Source of the DNA: Hyphomicrobiales bacterium
GTDB taxonomy: Bacteria; Pseudomonadota; Alphaproteobacteria; Rhizobiales; Rhizobiaceae
Assembly (NCBI GenBank): GCA_900471815.1
Contig: UICE01000011.1
Coordinates: 1 to 64,000 of the forward strand
Reading direction: 5' to 3'
Length of the DNA stretch: 64,000 nt
Shown: piece by piece, positions 10,431 to 20,517 of the stretch
How positions within the stretch are numbered: the stretch's first letter is position 1
How the letters are laid out: the number at the start of each line of letters is the position of its first letter
Notes under the pieces: model-generated
Databases searched by the model: none
The model's input: the letters and a program-made list of their open reading frames with translations, nothing else
What the model was told of the DNA's origin: nothing
Translations under genes and position numbers: made by a program

Positions 10431-11210
10431 TTAGACAGACAATTCGTCTCCCATAACCCTGGCGAAGGTCAATACATCGACACTTTTTGCTCCAGCCCGC
10501 AGGAGCGCGCGGGTTGCTGCCTTAACCGTCGCGCCAGTCGTATAGACATCATCGATCAGAAGGACATTGCGCCCTCGAACCTTTATCTCCTGCGCCTCAG
10601 GCACTTTAAAGGCACCGCGAACATTTGTAAGGCGCTGGCTCGGACCAAGCCCCACCTGTTGCCGCGTTTTTTTGATGCGTTTGAGGGCGTCAGGTTCAAA
10701 GGCTTTGCTGCTCACATTCGCCAGATAACGGGCAAGCTCTGCCGATTGGTTGAAACGGCGCAACCAGAAACGCCTCGCATGCAGCGGCACTGGCACGATC
10801 ACGTCACAATCATCGATCAGTTCGCGCCCTGCCCGCGCCATCCACCCTGCCATCCAGCGGCTTAGATCGGTGCGATCATTATATTTGAGCCGGTGAATCA
10901 TATCGCGAATGACACCTTCATGAATTGCAACGGCGCGGGCACGGGCAAAGGGCGGCATATCCGCGATTGCCTCGGCCGATAGAATTTCAGAACCCAGATC
11001 ATGGCTGAAGGGCGCTCCAAGCACCGGGCAACAGGGCTTTTCGATAAACCTGACCTTGGTCCAGCATGTTCCGCACAAGGAACCGGGTTCAGCCACATGC
11101 TTGTCACATCCGGCACAAACAGGCGGGAAAAGCACATTAAACACCTCCCGCACGGCACTGCGCGCGCCTATGCCAATGCTTGTGCGGACAGTTTTCCCGA
11201 TAGTTTTCAT
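10431..11210 (-). CDS. comF: ComF family phosphoribosyltransferase-like protein
   Basis: 259 residues. The N-terminal region has a four-cysteine zinc motif (CAGC, CGTCW) and the C-terminal region a PRPP-binding loop (VLLIDDVYTTGATVKAATRAL). These are the features of ComF/GntX proteins, linked to DNA uptake and use of DNA in several bacteria; the biochemical activity is not settled. The start ATG at 11210 faces the divergent methyltransferase gene, whose true start is probably at 11273. Confidence 0.93.
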   Translation of the reverse strand: MKTIGKTVRTSIGIGARSAVREVFNVLFPPVCAGCDKHVAEPGSLCGTCWTKVRFIEKPCCPVLGAPFSHDLGSEILSAEAIADMPPFARARAVAIHEGVIRDMIHRLKYNDRTDLSRWMAGWMARAGRELIDDCDVIVPVPLHARRFWLRRFNQSAELARYLANVSSKAFEPDALKRIKKTRQQVGLGPSQRLTNVRGAFKVPEAQEIKVRGRNVLLIDDVYTTGATVKAATRALLRAGAKSVDVLTFARVMGDELSV

Positions 11211-11272
11211 TGCAATTCATGTCCAAGCGACGCATCTACCGGGCAATTATACATTCATCAGAGAAATTCGGA

Positions 11273-12154
11273 ATGGATCGGCATCAGCTATTCGATCGAA
11301 CTTTAGTCCTACAAAGAAGATTACGCGCGCTCAAACAGCACGGAACTTCTGCCGACTTTCTGCTCGCGCGCGCAGCCGACGATCTTGAAGAGCGACTATC
11401 GGCTGTCGAGCGCCAGTTCGAAGTTGCGATTGATCTAACCAGCCACACAGACCTTGCAGCCGAAGCGATGCAGCGCTCGGGCAAGGCTTCGATCATCATT
11501 CGCATTGAAGAAGCTGCGCCGTTCCTGACAACCCGCTTTCCCGCAATTGTCGCCGATCAGGAAATATTGCCACTTGGAGCTGCAAGCATTGACCTTGCGG
11601 TTTCCTTGCTGTCCCTGCATTTGACAAATGACACACCGGGGGCCTTGCTCCAGATAAGGCGGGCATTGAAGCCGGATGGGCTGTTTCTCGGCGCCATGGC
11701 CGGTGAGAACACTCTGACCGAACTACGCGAATGCCTGATTGCCACTGAGAGTGAAATCAGCGGGGGCGTATCACCGCGTGTCGCGCCGTTTGCCGATGTG
11801 CGCGATGTCGGCGGTCTGCTGCAACGGGCGGGTTTCACATTGCCCGTCACGGATATTGAAACCTATACGGTGCGATATGATAATCTTTTCGCGCTGATGC
11901 GCGACTTGCGGGCGATGGGTGTCCAGAACAGCCTTTTCGGGCGTTCCCGTAAGCCGCTGACCCGGCAATTCTTCATGCGGGCAGCAGAAATCTATGCCGA
12001 ACGCTTTAGCGATCCTGATGGCCGCATTCGCGCGACATTTTCATTCATATGGATGTCTGGCTGGGCGGCGCATGAATCGCAACAAAAGCCGCTCAAACCC
12101 GGTTCTGCGAAGGCTTCACTGGCAGATTTCCTTAAAGAAGCTGAAAAAGATTAA
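11273..12154 (+). CDS. SAM-dependent methyltransferase, BioC/NDUFAF5-like
   Basis: 293 residues from ATG 11273 (MDRHQLFDRTLVLQRRLRAL). The frame opens at a TTG at 11210, but that would overlap the comF start and the extra residues are not family-like. The middle shows a class I methyltransferase fold (DLAVSLLSLHLTNDTPGALLQIRRALKPDGLFLGAMAGENTL). Alphaproteobacterial homologues with this start resemble the mitochondrial complex I assembly factor NDUFAF5; the target is not known here. It is convergent with a small membrane protein gene, with a 5-base gap. Confidence 0.85.
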   Translation: MDRHQLFDRTLVLQRRLRALKQHGTSADFLLARAADDLEERLSAVERQFEVAIDLTSHTDLAAEAMQRSGKASIIIRIEEAAPFLTTRFPAIVADQEILPLGAASIDLAVSLLSLHLTNDTPGALLQIRRALKPDGLFLGAMAGENTLTELRECLIATESEISGGVSPRVAPFADVRDVGGLLQRAGFTLPVTDIETYTVRYDNLFALMRDLRAMGVQNSLFGRSRKPLTRQFFMRAAEIYAERFSDPDGRIRATFSFIWMSGWAAHESQQKPLKPGSAKASLADFLKEAEKD

Positions 12155-12159
12155 AGCCC

Positions 12160-12483
12160 CTAACAGTCGCCTGTTTTCGTACCATCGCTTTCGAGAATGC
12201 AAACCGAATTTGGCGTGCTTTGCAGCACGCTGCGGCGGACCGTATAGGTCGATGGATCAGCTTTCTTGATTGATCCTGTCTGGATTTCGTCCAGCGAACG
12301 TCCTGCCGAATAATCCACGACAGCTTGACTGCTCCGATTGGCAAGCGGGGCTATGATCAGCGCCAATGCGACGGCAGCAGAGCCAAACAGCAATGTAATC
12401 CGCAGGATTCCTCCAGCTGCCCCGGACAAACCGCCGGTTCGCATCATCAGATCATCATCGATGTAATCGTTTTTGCGCGCCAT
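12160..12483 (-). CDS. Small membrane protein of unknown function
   Basis: 107 residues. One hydrophobic span (about residues 27-45, LRITLLFGSAAVALALIIAPL) follows a charged N-terminus (MARKNDYIDDD), and the remaining ~60 residues would be outside the membrane, with two cysteines near the end (VCILESDGTKTGDC). I do not recognise a named family. Similar short proteins are found at this position beside the methyltransferase in related genomes, to my recollection. The 111 bases upstream (12484-12594) hold no visible gene. Confidence 0.75.
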   Translation of the reverse strand: MARKNDYIDDDLMMRTGGLSGAAGGILRITLLFGSAAVALALIIAPLANRSSQAVVDYSAGRSLDEIQTGSIKKADPSTYTVRRSVLQSTPNSVCILESDGTKTGDC

Positions 12484-12594
12484 AAACCACCTGAAAAATG
12501 CGCCTCAAGAATGTTTAAAAGTCGCTCAATCAGGTGAAGGATGAATTAACCGTTAGAGTTAACGGGCGAGAATACAACTTAACATTGTATAAAA

Positions 12595-13008
12595 TTACAG
12601 AAGATCGATCAAAAACGGTATGAGCGGAATATCGGCTGCGGGCATTGGATAGTCACGCATATCTTTAGGACGCACCCATTTCAGCGCCTGCCCCTCCATC
12701 GAACGGGGCATGCCTTCGTAACGCCGGCAAATGAACAGCGGCATGAGAAGATGGAATTTCTCATAGGTGTGGCTCGCAAATGTCAGGGGTGCAAGACAGG
12801 CGGGCTTGACCGTAATGCCAAGTTCTTCTTGCAGTTCTCTGATAAGGCTGGCTTCCGGAGTCTCGTTCGGTTCAACCTTACCTCCGGGAAACTCCCACAG
12901 CCCGGCAAGTGATTTTCCCTCCGGACGCTGCGTCAACAGCACCCTTCCGTCGCCATCGACCAAGGCACAGGCCGTGACCAGCAGAATCGGGAGTGTTTTG
13001 TCAGTCAT
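12595..13008 (-). CDS. mutT: (Deoxy)nucleoside triphosphate pyrophosphohydrolase, MutT-like Nudix protein
   Basis: 137 residues from ATG 13008 (MTDKTLPILLVTACALVD). A longer frame to 13119 would be buried in the neighbouring gene. The Nudix box is complete: GGKVEPNETPEASLIRELQEEL (G-x5-E-x7-REUxEE). MutT removes 8-oxo-dGTP from the nucleotide pool and so prevents AT-to-CG transversions. The start overlaps the end of the upstream GNAT gene by 8 bases. The order ppi - argJ - GNAT - mutT on the minus strand suggests one operon from argJ onward. Confidence 0.93.
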   Translation of the reverse strand: MTDKTLPILLVTACALVDGDGRVLLTQRPEGKSLAGLWEFPGGKVEPNETPEASLIRELQEELGITVKPACLAPLTFASHTYEKFHLLMPLFICRRYEGMPRSMEGQALKWVRPKDMRDYPMPAADIPLIPFLIDLL

Positions 13009-13759
13009 GTTCTGCCCGCCAGTAAACGTATCGGTATGTTTCTTTGAATCCCATGGATTGATAAAGGGCGATAGCGCCTGCATTACCCGCTTCAACTTGA
13101 AGCCACGCCTTGCGGGCACCTTGCATGACTGCCCACTTCAGTGCCGTTTTCACAATGGCGCGCCCATGCCCGCGCCGGCGCTCAAGTTCTGCCGTTTCGA
13201 TTCCAAGCAGCCCAGCCATCGCGCCGTCACATACGCAAATAGCCGCTGAAACAGGTACATCTGCGTCTTCGCGGACAAACAGGCCTTTTGCCGGTCTTAT
13301 GGCGTTGATCACGTCGACCAGGCTGGATTTCTTTTCAGGTGATTCTGCCTGAACACGCAACGAGGCAGCGGCGAACCGATCAGTATCCCTCTCCGGTTCC
13401 TGCTCTCTCGCATCGGATAGATCGACATCCGCCAAATCTGCAATCATCACCAGCGATTCGTCGAATCGTGTCCATCCGGATTTTTCCAGATATGATTCAA
13501 GCTTTTGCGGTGCCAATGGAGAAAGTCTGAATATAAGCGCACGACCTGCGGCCCGAAACCGCTCCGCGGCCGCGGCCACCCGCTTTTCAATATTCTCCGT
13601 ATCACCCGGATCAAGCGGATTAACCGAGTTCAGCCGTTTTGCCGGATGATTTGGAGTGATTCGGATACTCCAGCTTCCGTCATAATGGACGGATGAAGCT
13701 GGCCACGCCCGGAAGCCCAGCGCCTCTATCTGCCTGACTTGCGTTAAAGCGAACGGCAT
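13001..13759 (-). CDS. GNAT family N-acetyltransferase
   Basis: 252 residues. The C-terminal half contains the acetyl-CoA binding motif RRRGHGRAIVKTAL and the terminal GAIALYQSMGF typical of GNAT enzymes; the N-terminal half looks like a second, degenerate GNAT lobe. The substrate is unknown. The gene is translationally coupled on both sides: its ATG shares a base with the argJ stop (TGATG at 13757-13761) and its end overlaps mutT by 8 bases. Confidence 0.88.
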   Translation of the reverse strand: MPFALTQVRQIEALGFRAWPASSVHYDGSWSIRITPNHPAKRLNSVNPLDPGDTENIEKRVAAAAERFRAAGRALIFRLSPLAPQKLESYLEKSGWTRFDESLVMIADLADVDLSDAREQEPERDTDRFAAASLRVQAESPEKKSSLVDVINAIRPAKGLFVREDADVPVSAAICVCDGAMAGLLGIETAELERRRGHGRAIVKTALKWAVMQGARKAWLQVEAGNAGAIALYQSMGFKETYRYVYWRAEHD

Positions 13760-15000
13760 CAGCTGCGGTAATCACCATTGATCGCCACATATTCCTTGGT
13801 CAGATCGCAAGTCCAGACTGTGGCTTTGCCTTTGCCAAGACCGATATCGGCGCGAATTTGGATATCTTCGTTCTTCATATAGGCCGAGGTCGCAGCTTCC
13901 GAATAATCCGGATCGCGTTCTCCTTCGCGGGCAACGCGGATGTCGCCGAACCAGATTGCCAGAAGATCGCGGTCTGCTGGTTCGCCAGCCTTACCCACAG
14001 CCATGACAACCCGGCCCCAATTGGCGTCCTCACCAGCGGCTGCTGTCTTGACCAAGGGAGAATTGGCAATGGACAAGGCAATCTTTTTGGCTGATTTGTC
14101 CGATTTTGCGCCGGTAACCGTGATCTCCAGCATCTTGCGGGCACCCTCACCATCGCGCACGACCTGCAAAGCCAGATTCTTGAGAATGCGTTCCAAAGCC
14201 TTTTCAAAGGGCTTGAGACGCTTGTCTTTCAGTTTGGTGACAGGCGCCGCACCGCGTTCGGCAGCCGAACCGGTCGCAAAAAGTAGCAAAGTGTCGGACG
14301 TGGACGTGTCGCTGTCGACAGTTACTGAATTGAAGCTCTTGCCCACCGACTTGGAAAGAAGTTCCTGCAAAACATCGGAAGCGATCGGAGCATCTGTTGC
14401 AACGAATGAAAGCATCGTTGCCATATCCGGCGCGATCATCCCCGCGCCCTTGGCGATTCCGTTGATGGTAACGGGAACACCGCCTAGCAATACGGTTTCC
14501 GTGGCAACTTTCGGGAATGTGTCGGTCGTCATGATCGCACTGGCCGCATCCTGCCAACGTCCGGAGACTGCCTGCTTTGCCATGTCGCCAAGCAGATGGC
14601 TGAACTTTCCGGCATCAAGCGGCTCACCGATTACGCCAGTGGAGGCAAGGAATATCTCACCTGGCTTGCACCCTACAGCTTTGGCAGCAGCAGCAGCAGT
14701 GACCTTGGTTGATTCCCTACCCTTTTTGCCCGTGAATGCGTTGGCATTGCCGGAATTGACAATAACGGCGCGCGCATAACCACCTTTCAAGCTGGATCGG
14801 CAGAAATCCACCGCAGCAGAGGGGCATTTCGAACGGGTGAAAACGCCCGCCACAGCTGCTGGCTTATCGAAAACCATCATGACAACATCGGTTCGGCCTT
14901 TATATTTTATGCCTGCCTCAGCCGTAGCAATCCTGACCCCCTGAATCTCGGGCATTGCTGGATAATGTTTGGGAGCAAGGGGCGAAACCGCTGTGGACAT
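13759..15000 (-). CDS. argJ: Bifunctional glutamate N-acetyltransferase / amino-acid acetyltransferase
   Basis: 413 residues, the normal ArgJ length. The protein is made as a precursor that cuts itself at the conserved Ala-Thr in [16 protein letters not shown], giving alpha and beta chains with the new N-terminal Thr as nucleophile. It transfers the acetyl group from N-acetylornithine to glutamate, and in bifunctional members also from acetyl-CoA, in arginine synthesis. It lies 73 bases downstream of the parvulin gene, with a terminator-like hairpin in between, and is coupled to the downstream GNAT gene. Confidence 0.96.
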   Translation of the reverse strand: MSTAVSPLAPKHYPAMPEIQGVRIATAEAGIKYKGRTDVVMMVFDKPAAVAGVFTRSKCPSAAVDFCRSSLKGGYARAVIVNSGNANAFTGKKGRESTKVTAAAAAKAVGCKPGEIFLASTGVIGEPLDAGKFSHLLGDMAKQAVSGRWQDAASAIMTTDTFPKVATETVLLGGVPVTINGIAKGAGMIAPDMATMLSFVATDAPIASDVLQELLSKSVGKSFNSVTVDSDTSTSDTLLLFATGSAAERGAAPVTKLKDKRLKPFEKALERILKNLALQVVRDGEGARKMLEITVTGAKSDKSAKKIALSIANSPLVKTAAAGEDANWGRVVMAVGKAGEPADRDLLAIWFGDIRVAREGERDPDYSEAATSAYMKNEDIQIRADIGLGKGKATVWTCDLTKEYVAINGDYRS

Positions 15001-15039
15001 CTACAACCTCGAAGATGGAAATGAAGGATCGAAAGGAGT

Positions 15040-15068
15040 AAAGGCCCGCTCTTTACCAGCGGGCCTTT
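15040..15068 (-). terminator. Terminator between the parvulin gene and argJ
   Basis: A perfect 10-bp stem (AAAGGCCCGC with GCGGGCCTTT) closes a 9-nt loop. It lies 5 bases past the stop of the parvulin gene. The minus-strand tail has only the three T of the stem plus a few pyrimidines, so read-through into argJ is possible. Confidence 0.75.
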
Positions 15069-15073
15069 GATTT

Positions 15074-15994
15074 TTACTGCTGGCCTTCGGTGGCTGCCTT
15101 GAAAGCTTTTTCAACTTCGGGGTCGGCATAGACAATCTTCAGCGATGTAAGCTCCTGCTTGATCAAATCCGTATACCGATCGCGGATCAACATGGACTTG
15201 ACCTGATCCTTCACCTGATCAAATGCCGGCGGCTGCTTGACACGCTTGTCTTCAAGCTTGATCACATGGAAACCGAATTGAGTCTGCACCGGAGTCTTCG
15301 AGTATTTTCCAATCTCGAGCTCGTTTGCTGCCTTTTCGAACTCTGGAACCATTTGCCCCTGTCCGAAATATCCAAGATCACCGCCCTGAGCTGCGGAACC
15401 GTCTGTCGATTTTTCCTTGGCAATGTCCTCGAACGAGGCTCCACCATCCAGCTGCTTGATGATTGCTTCCGCTTCTTCCTTGGTCTTCACCAATATATGA
15501 CGGGCGCGAACTTCATTCGTCGCTGGCATTGCAGCGATTTCCTTGTCGTAGCGCGCGCGGACATCCGCATCCGTGATCTTGTCGATAACCTGCTGCTTGA
15601 AATATTCATTGTGCAGGGCGCGTTCTTTGAGGAAGGCCATGCGCGACTTGAAATCCGCCGTCTGATCGAGCTTATCTGCCTCGGCCTTCACAGCAAACGC
15701 CTTGATATCAATAATTGCTGCAAGAGCAGCAACGCGACGCTGCTCTTCAGGCAATTGGGAAATCTGCGGGTCGAGATCTGCGGATGCCTGATCCAGATCC
15801 TTCTGCGTAATCTTGTTGCCATTCACAGTGGCAATAACCGTTGTCGGGTCCAGCGGGGCAGCTTTTGCAGCCGGTGCGGGGGTCGCATCCTGGGCCAACG
15901 CGCTGTTTTGGACCATGGCCACTGTGGAAACGCCCGCCAAAAACGTGGCTACAGTCATCAATGAAATCGTCTTACGCAATAGTTTCATTTTCAA
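15074..15994 (-). CDS. Periplasmic peptidyl-prolyl cis-trans isomerase (parvulin/SurA-like)
   Basis: 306 residues. The start MKMKLLRKTISLM leads into a hydrophobic signal peptide ending near ALA|QDATP (about residue 35). An N-terminal helical chaperone-like region is followed by a PpiC domain (ARHILVKTKEEAEAIIKQL, GGDLGYFGQGQMVPEFE, FGFHVIKLEDKR). It would help fold outer-membrane or periplasmic proteins. The gene is divergent from secA with 253 bases between the two starts, so the secretion motor and a periplasmic folding factor share a promoter region. Confidence 0.93.
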   Translation of the reverse strand: MKMKLLRKTISLMTVATFLAGVSTVAMVQNSALAQDATPAPAAKAAPLDPTTVIATVNGNKITQKDLDQASADLDPQISQLPEEQRRVAALAAIIDIKAFAVKAEADKLDQTADFKSRMAFLKERALHNEYFKQQVIDKITDADVRARYDKEIAAMPATNEVRARHILVKTKEEAEAIIKQLDGGASFEDIAKEKSTDGSAAQGGDLGYFGQGQMVPEFEKAANELEIGKYSKTPVQTQFGFHVIKLEDKRVKQPPAFDQVKDQVKSMLIRDRYTDLIKQELTSLKIVYADPEVEKAFKAATEGQQ

Positions 15995-16247
15995 TTTTCT
16001 CCTTGGGAGGATCGGTACGAGCTATGAATATGGCAGAATTTGGCCGTAGTGAAGCAACGCTTCAACATTGACATCATTCAAGGCCCCTCTTATCTGTCCA
16101 ACGGCTTTGCGTCCAGATAGCTTGGCAGAAGTTGCTTTATACCTTTGACTTGTTAGCTCAGATATATGGCAGCTTTGCAGGTCCGGACATCAGACGCTTC
16201 AAATGCCGGGACTCACCGGCAGAACGTATTTAAAGAGAGGACCAGGG

Positions 16248-18974
16248 ATGGTCAGTTTCGGCGGCTTAGCTCGCAAGCTTTTTGGCTCTTCAAACGAGCG
16301 TCGCGTAAAAGGATTCAAGCCTCGCGTTGATGCAATCAATGCGCTTGAACCGGAAATTTCGGCCTTAACGGACGAACAACTCAAGGGCAAGACTGCGGAG
16401 TTCCGAGCGCAGTTGGCAAATGGCACAAAGCTGGATGACCTGCTGGTGCCCGCATTTGCTGTGGCACGCGAGGCCGCCAAGCGCGTTCTCGGCATGCGTC
16501 CCTTCGACGTCCAGCTTATCGGCGGCATGGTCCTGCATGGGGGCGGCATTTCGGAAATGCGGACCGGTGAAGGCAAGACACTCGTCGCGACCTTGCCGGT
16601 TTATCTGAATGCGCTAGAGGGCAAGGGTGTTCACGTCGTTACCGTCAACGACTATCTGGCCAGCCGCGATGCGCATTGGATGGGCCAAATCTATAATTTC
16701 CTCGGCCTAAGCTACGGCATCATCGTCCACGGACTCGATGATGAAGAACGCGCCAAAGCCTATAATGCCGATATTACCTACGCGACCAATAATGAGCTGG
16801 GCTTCGATTATCTGCGCGATAACATGAAGTATGAGCGCGTGCAGATGGTTCAGCGCCCGCACAATTATGCCATCGTCGACGAAGTGGATTCGATCCTTGT
16901 CGATGAGGCGCGTACGCCGCTGATCATTTCAGGCCCGCTGGATGACCGCTCCGATTTCTATAATCTCATCGATACATTCATCCTGCCCCTGCAGCCGGAA
17001 GATTATGAAATCGATGAAAAGCAGAAAACCGCAATCTTCACGGAAGACGGCACGGAAAAGCTGGAAAACCTGCTTCGCGATGCCGGACATCTGAAGGGTG
17101 ATGGTCTATACGATATTGAGAACGTTGCCGTCGTCCATCACGTCAATAATGCACTTCGCGCTCACAAGCTTTTCCAGAAGGACAAGGATTACATCGTTCG
17201 CAACGATGAAATCGTCATCATTGATGAGTTCACCGGCCGCATGATGCCGGGCCGCCGTTTCTCGGAAGGTCTGCATCAGGCGCTTGAAGCCAAGGAACAT
17301 GTGACAATCCAGCCGGAAAACCAGACACTGGCTTCAATCACTTTCCAGAATTATTTCCGCATGTACAAGAAGCTGGCCGGTATGACCGGTACGGCCTCCA
17401 CCGAAGCGGAAGAGTTCGGCAATATTTACGGTCTTGAGGTTACGGAAATTCCGACAAACAATCCGGTCAAGCGTCTGGATGAAGATGACGAAGTTTACCG
17501 GACTGTCGAAGAAAAATATAAAGCCATTGTTCGCGATATCCGCGAAGCAGCGGCAAAGGGCCAGCCTGTCCTCGTCGGTACGACCTCCATCGAGAAGTCC
17601 GAGCAACTGGCCGATCGCCTGCGCAAAGAAGGTTTCAAGGACTTTCAGGTTCTGAACGCCCGGTATCATGAGCAGGAAGCCTATATTGTGGCGCAGGCGG
17701 GCGTGCCGGGTGCTATTACAATCGCTACGAACATGGCTGGTCGCGGCACCGACATTCAGCTCGGCGGCAATCTCGAAATGCGCATTGCGCGTGAACTTGA
17801 CGACATGCCTGCTGGCGAAGAGCGCAAGGCCAGGGAAGACGCTATTCGTGCCGACATCGCTGTCCTGAAGGAAAAAGCGCTGGCAGCGGGCGGTCTTTAC
17901 GTTTTGGCGACAGAGCGGCACGAAAGCCGCCGCATCGACAATCAGCTGCGCGGTCGTTCAGGCCGTCAGGGTGATCCGGGCCGTTCGAAATTCTTCCTAT
18001 CCCTGCAGGACGATCTGATGCGCATTTTCGGTTCGGAGCGCATGGATGGAATGTTGCAGAGACTGGGTCTCAAGGAGGACGAAGCCATTGTCCACCCTTG
18101 GATCAACAAGGCACTTGAAAAAGCGCAGAAGAAGGTCGAAGCGCGCAACTTTGATATCCGCAAGAACCTTCTGAAATATGACGATGTGATGAATGATCAG
18201 CGTAAAGTGATCTTCGAGCAGCGTCTCGAAATCATGGATGGCACGGACCTCAGCCAGACGACCAAGGAAATGCGCGAGGACGTTGTTGAGGACCTGACCA
18301 ACCGGCATACGCCGGAAGGCGCTTATGCGGAACAGTGGAACATCAAGCAGCTGGATGAAGACGTCCGCAATATTCTCAATCTCGACCTTCCGGTAACAGA
18401 TTGGGCGCTTGAAGACGGTATAACGTCAGATGATGTTCGTGAACGCCTGTTCGACGCGGTCGAAAAGGCGGCGGCGGATCGTGCTGAGCGCTTTGGGCCC
18501 GAAATCATGGCCTATGTCGAAAAATCGATCATACTTCAGAGCCTTGATGCGCTTTGGCGCGAGCATCTGGTCAATCTTGACCACTTGCGGTCTGTTGTCG
18601 GTTTCCGCGGATATGCCCAGCGTGACCCGCTCAACGAGTATAAGACCGAAGGATTCGAGCTGTTCCAGACAATGCTGGTCAACCTGCGCCAAAACGTGAC
18701 ATCGCAGTTGATGCGCGTTGAACTGGTTCGGGATGCGGCAGCTACTCAAGAGCCGGAATTGCCTCCGATGGAAGGCCATCATATTGATGGCACGACCGGC
18801 GAAGATGATTTCGGCGAAGGCAGCATGCTTGCCGTGCAAGAAGATTTGCGCATCGTGGATCCGGCGGATCGCGACCCCAATAATCCACAAAGCTGGGGCA
18901 AGATTGGCCGCAACGAAGCCTGTCCTTGCGGCTCGGGCAAGAAGTACAAACACTGCCACGGCTCTTTTGCCTGA
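16248..18974 (+). CDS. secA: Preprotein translocase ATPase subunit SecA
   Basis: 908 residues from ATG 16248 ([14 protein letters not shown]); the frame is open from 16203 but the 15 extra residues are not part of the family. All landmarks are visible: Walker A (MRTGEGKT), Walker B ([17 protein letters not shown]), helicase motifs ([26 protein letters not shown]) and the C-terminal zinc-binding SecB/lipid interaction tail ([17 protein letters not shown]). SecA drives proteins through SecYEG using ATP. It ends with its own terminator. Confidence 0.98.
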   Translation: MVSFGGLARKLFGSSNERRVKGFKPRVDAINALEPEISALTDEQLKGKTAEFRAQLANGTKLDDLLVPAFAVAREAAKRVLGMRPFDVQLIGGMVLHGGGISEMRTGEGKTLVATLPVYLNALEGKGVHVVTVNDYLASRDAHWMGQIYNFLGLSYGIIVHGLDDEERAKAYNADITYATNNELGFDYLRDNMKYERVQMVQRPHNYAIVDEVDSILVDEARTPLIISGPLDDRSDFYNLIDTFILPLQPEDYEIDEKQKTAIFTEDGTEKLENLLRDAGHLKGDGLYDIENVAVVHHVNNALRAHKLFQKDKDYIVRNDEIVIIDEFTGRMMPGRRFSEGLHQALEAKEHVTIQPENQTLASITFQNYFRMYKKLAGMTGTASTEAEEFGNIYGLEVTEIPTNNPVKRLDEDDEVYRTVEEKYKAIVRDIREAAAKGQPVLVGTTSIEKSEQLADRLRKEGFKDFQVLNARYHEQEAYIVAQAGVPGAITIATNMAGRGTDIQLGGNLEMRIARELDDMPAGEERKAREDAIRADIAVLKEKALAAGGLYVLATERHESRRIDNQLRGRSGRQGDPGRSKFFLSLQDDLMRIFGSERMDGMLQRLGLKEDEAIVHPWINKALEKAQKKVEARNFDIRKNLLKYDDVMNDQRKVIFEQRLEIMDGTDLSQTTKEMREDVVEDLTNRHTPEGAYAEQWNIKQLDEDVRNILNLDLPVTDWALEDGITSDDVRERLFDAVEKAAADRAERFGPEIMAYVEKSIILQSLDALWREHLVNLDHLRSVVGFRGYAQRDPLNEYKTEGFELFQTMLVNLRQNVTSQLMRVELVRDAAATQEPELPPMEGHHIDGTTGEDDFGEGSMLAVQEDLRIVDPADRDPNNPQSWGKIGRNEACPCGSGKKYKHCHGSFA

Positions 18975-18980
18975 TTACAA

Positions 18981-19010
18981 AAAAGGCCGCTTTAATGCGG
19001 CCTTTTCATT
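18981..19010 (+). terminator. Rho-independent terminator of secA
   Basis: A perfect 10-bp stem (AAAAGGCCGC 18981-18990 with GCGGCCTTTT 18997-19006) with a 6-nt loop starts 6 bases beyond the secA stop codon. The T run is inside and just after the stem. Confidence 0.9.
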
Positions 19011-19095
19011 ACCGAACATTCGTGTCTACTTTTCGAACCGTTTCTAAAGGTTTACTGAGTAAAGCTCCCTCATTGGCCATAATTGGAGCTGCCCA

Positions 19096-20517
19096 TTGCG
19101 ATTTTCTGCGGTACAGACTGCAGACCGGTTTCTGCCGGAGAAACTGACCCGCCAGCTCCATCCATGGCTCCTTCGCCTGGATGCTTTGCTCGACGGGACC
19201 AATCAGCATGCCGTAGCGCAGCGCGTTTCGTTGATTGCTTTCGGCATTCGTATTATCAGTGCAGCCATAGCTCTTCTATCGCAGGTCATATTCGCCCGCT
19301 GGATGGGGCAATTTGAATATGGAATTTTTGTTCTCGTATGGGTGACAGTCGTCATCCTTGGCAATCTTTCCTGCCTCGGCTTCCAGACCAGTATTATCCG
19401 CTATGTCCCGGAATATCTTGAGAGCAACCAGCTAAATCGCCTGCGCGGTATCCTGTTTACCAGCAAGATATTTGCCATATCGATGACGACCTTTCTGGCG
19501 CTTGCCGCCGCGGCAGGCATTTATCACTTCCGCGATGCGCTGGAAGCTTACTATGTCACGCCCTTCCTGCTTGGATTTGTTTGTCTTCCGATGATCGCCC
19601 TCGGCGATACGCTTGACGGCACAGCACGCTCACGCTCATGGGTTCTGGTTGCCCTCACCCCAACCTATATCGTCAGGCCGGTCCTGACCCTCATCATCAT
19701 GAGCATTGCCCATGCGGCCGGCTTTACGCCCACAGCTATTATCGCCGTGATCTGCTCAATTATCGCGACCTATCTTACAACGCTGGTTCAATTGCTCGTG
19801 GTCAATAACCGGTTCAAGTCTGTTATTCCTCCTGGAAACAGGTCCATCCGTTTCGGCGAATGGTTCACAGTCTCGCTACCTATCTTCCTTGTTGAGGGCT
19901 TTTTCTTTCTTCTCACCAATGCGGACGTGCTGATGGTCGGGCGGTTCATGGAGCCTGACAAGGTCGCCACCTATTTTGCCACTGTGAAACTTCTGGCTCT
20001 CGTGCACTTTGTCTATTTCTCGGTAAAAGCCGGCGCGGCGCAGCGATATTCCGAACTGATCCATACAACCGACCACGCCCAACTGGCTGCATTTGCCAGA
20101 GACACGGCGCGCTGGACATTTTGGCCCTCTCTTGCAATGGCGCTGGTGCTGCTTTTGCTGGGCAAACCACTGCTCTACCTGTTCGGTGACGAATTCACGG
20201 AGGGCTATCCCCTCCTTTTCATCATGGTTATCGGTGTGGTTGCCCGGGCGTCGGTTGGGCCGGCTGAAAGCCTGCTGAACATGGCCGGAAAGCAAAAAAT
20301 CTGTGCTGCGGTTTATGCTCTCACACTGATTGTTAATATCTGTCTCAGCATTGTGCTCATCCCGGCCTATGGTTTGACCGGAGCCGCATGCGCCACCGCT
20401 TTTTCAATGGTATTTGAAGCCGTGACCTTAACGCTGACTGTTTACAAACGTCTGAACATTACGATGTTCGTTTTTGCCGGCAGGGTAATCGAGAAACCTG
20501 CCAAGGAAGAAGTCTGA
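19096..20517 (+). CDS. Oligosaccharide flippase family (Wzx-like) membrane protein
   Basis: 473 residues, about 12-14 predicted membrane spans. The sequence style (SQVIFARWMGQFEYGIFVLVW, RASVGPAESLLNMAGKQK, YGLTGAACATAFSMVFEA) fits the polysaccharide/lipid-linked oligosaccharide exporter superfamily. No ATG is available near the N-terminus, so the start is probably the TTG at 19096, without a strong Shine-Dalgarno; this is the least certain start in the block. Its stop shares one base with the ATG of the next gene (TGATG at 20515-20519). Together they suggest transport of a surface glycan precursor. Confidence 0.85.
   Translation: MRFSAVQTADRFLPEKLTRQLHPWLLRLDALLDGTNQHAVAQRVSLIAFGIRIISAAIALLSQVIFARWMGQFEYGIFVLVWVTVVILGNLSCLGFQTSIIRYVPEYLESNQLNRLRGILFTSKIFAISMTTFLALAAAAGIYHFRDALEAYYVTPFLLGFVCLPMIALGDTLDGTARSRSWVLVALTPTYIVRPVLTLIIMSIAHAAGFTPTAIIAVICSIIATYLTTLVQLLVVNNRFKSVIPPGNRSIRFGEWFTVSLPIFLVEGFFFLLTNADVLMVGRFMEPDKVATYFATVKLLALVHFVYFSVKAGAAQRYSELIHTTDHAQLAAFARDTARWTFWPSLAMALVLLLLGKPLLYLFGDEFTEGYPLLFIMVIGVVARASVGPAESLLNMAGKQKICAAVYALTLIVNICLSIVLIPAYGLTGAACATAFSMVFEAVTLTLTVYKRLNITMFVFAGRVIEKPAKEEV

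Noticed and set aside
13940-14779. 279-codon plus-strand open frame inside argJ
   Set aside because: It is a shadow of the argJ coding sequence, whose conserved self-cleavage site and full length are clear on the minus strand.
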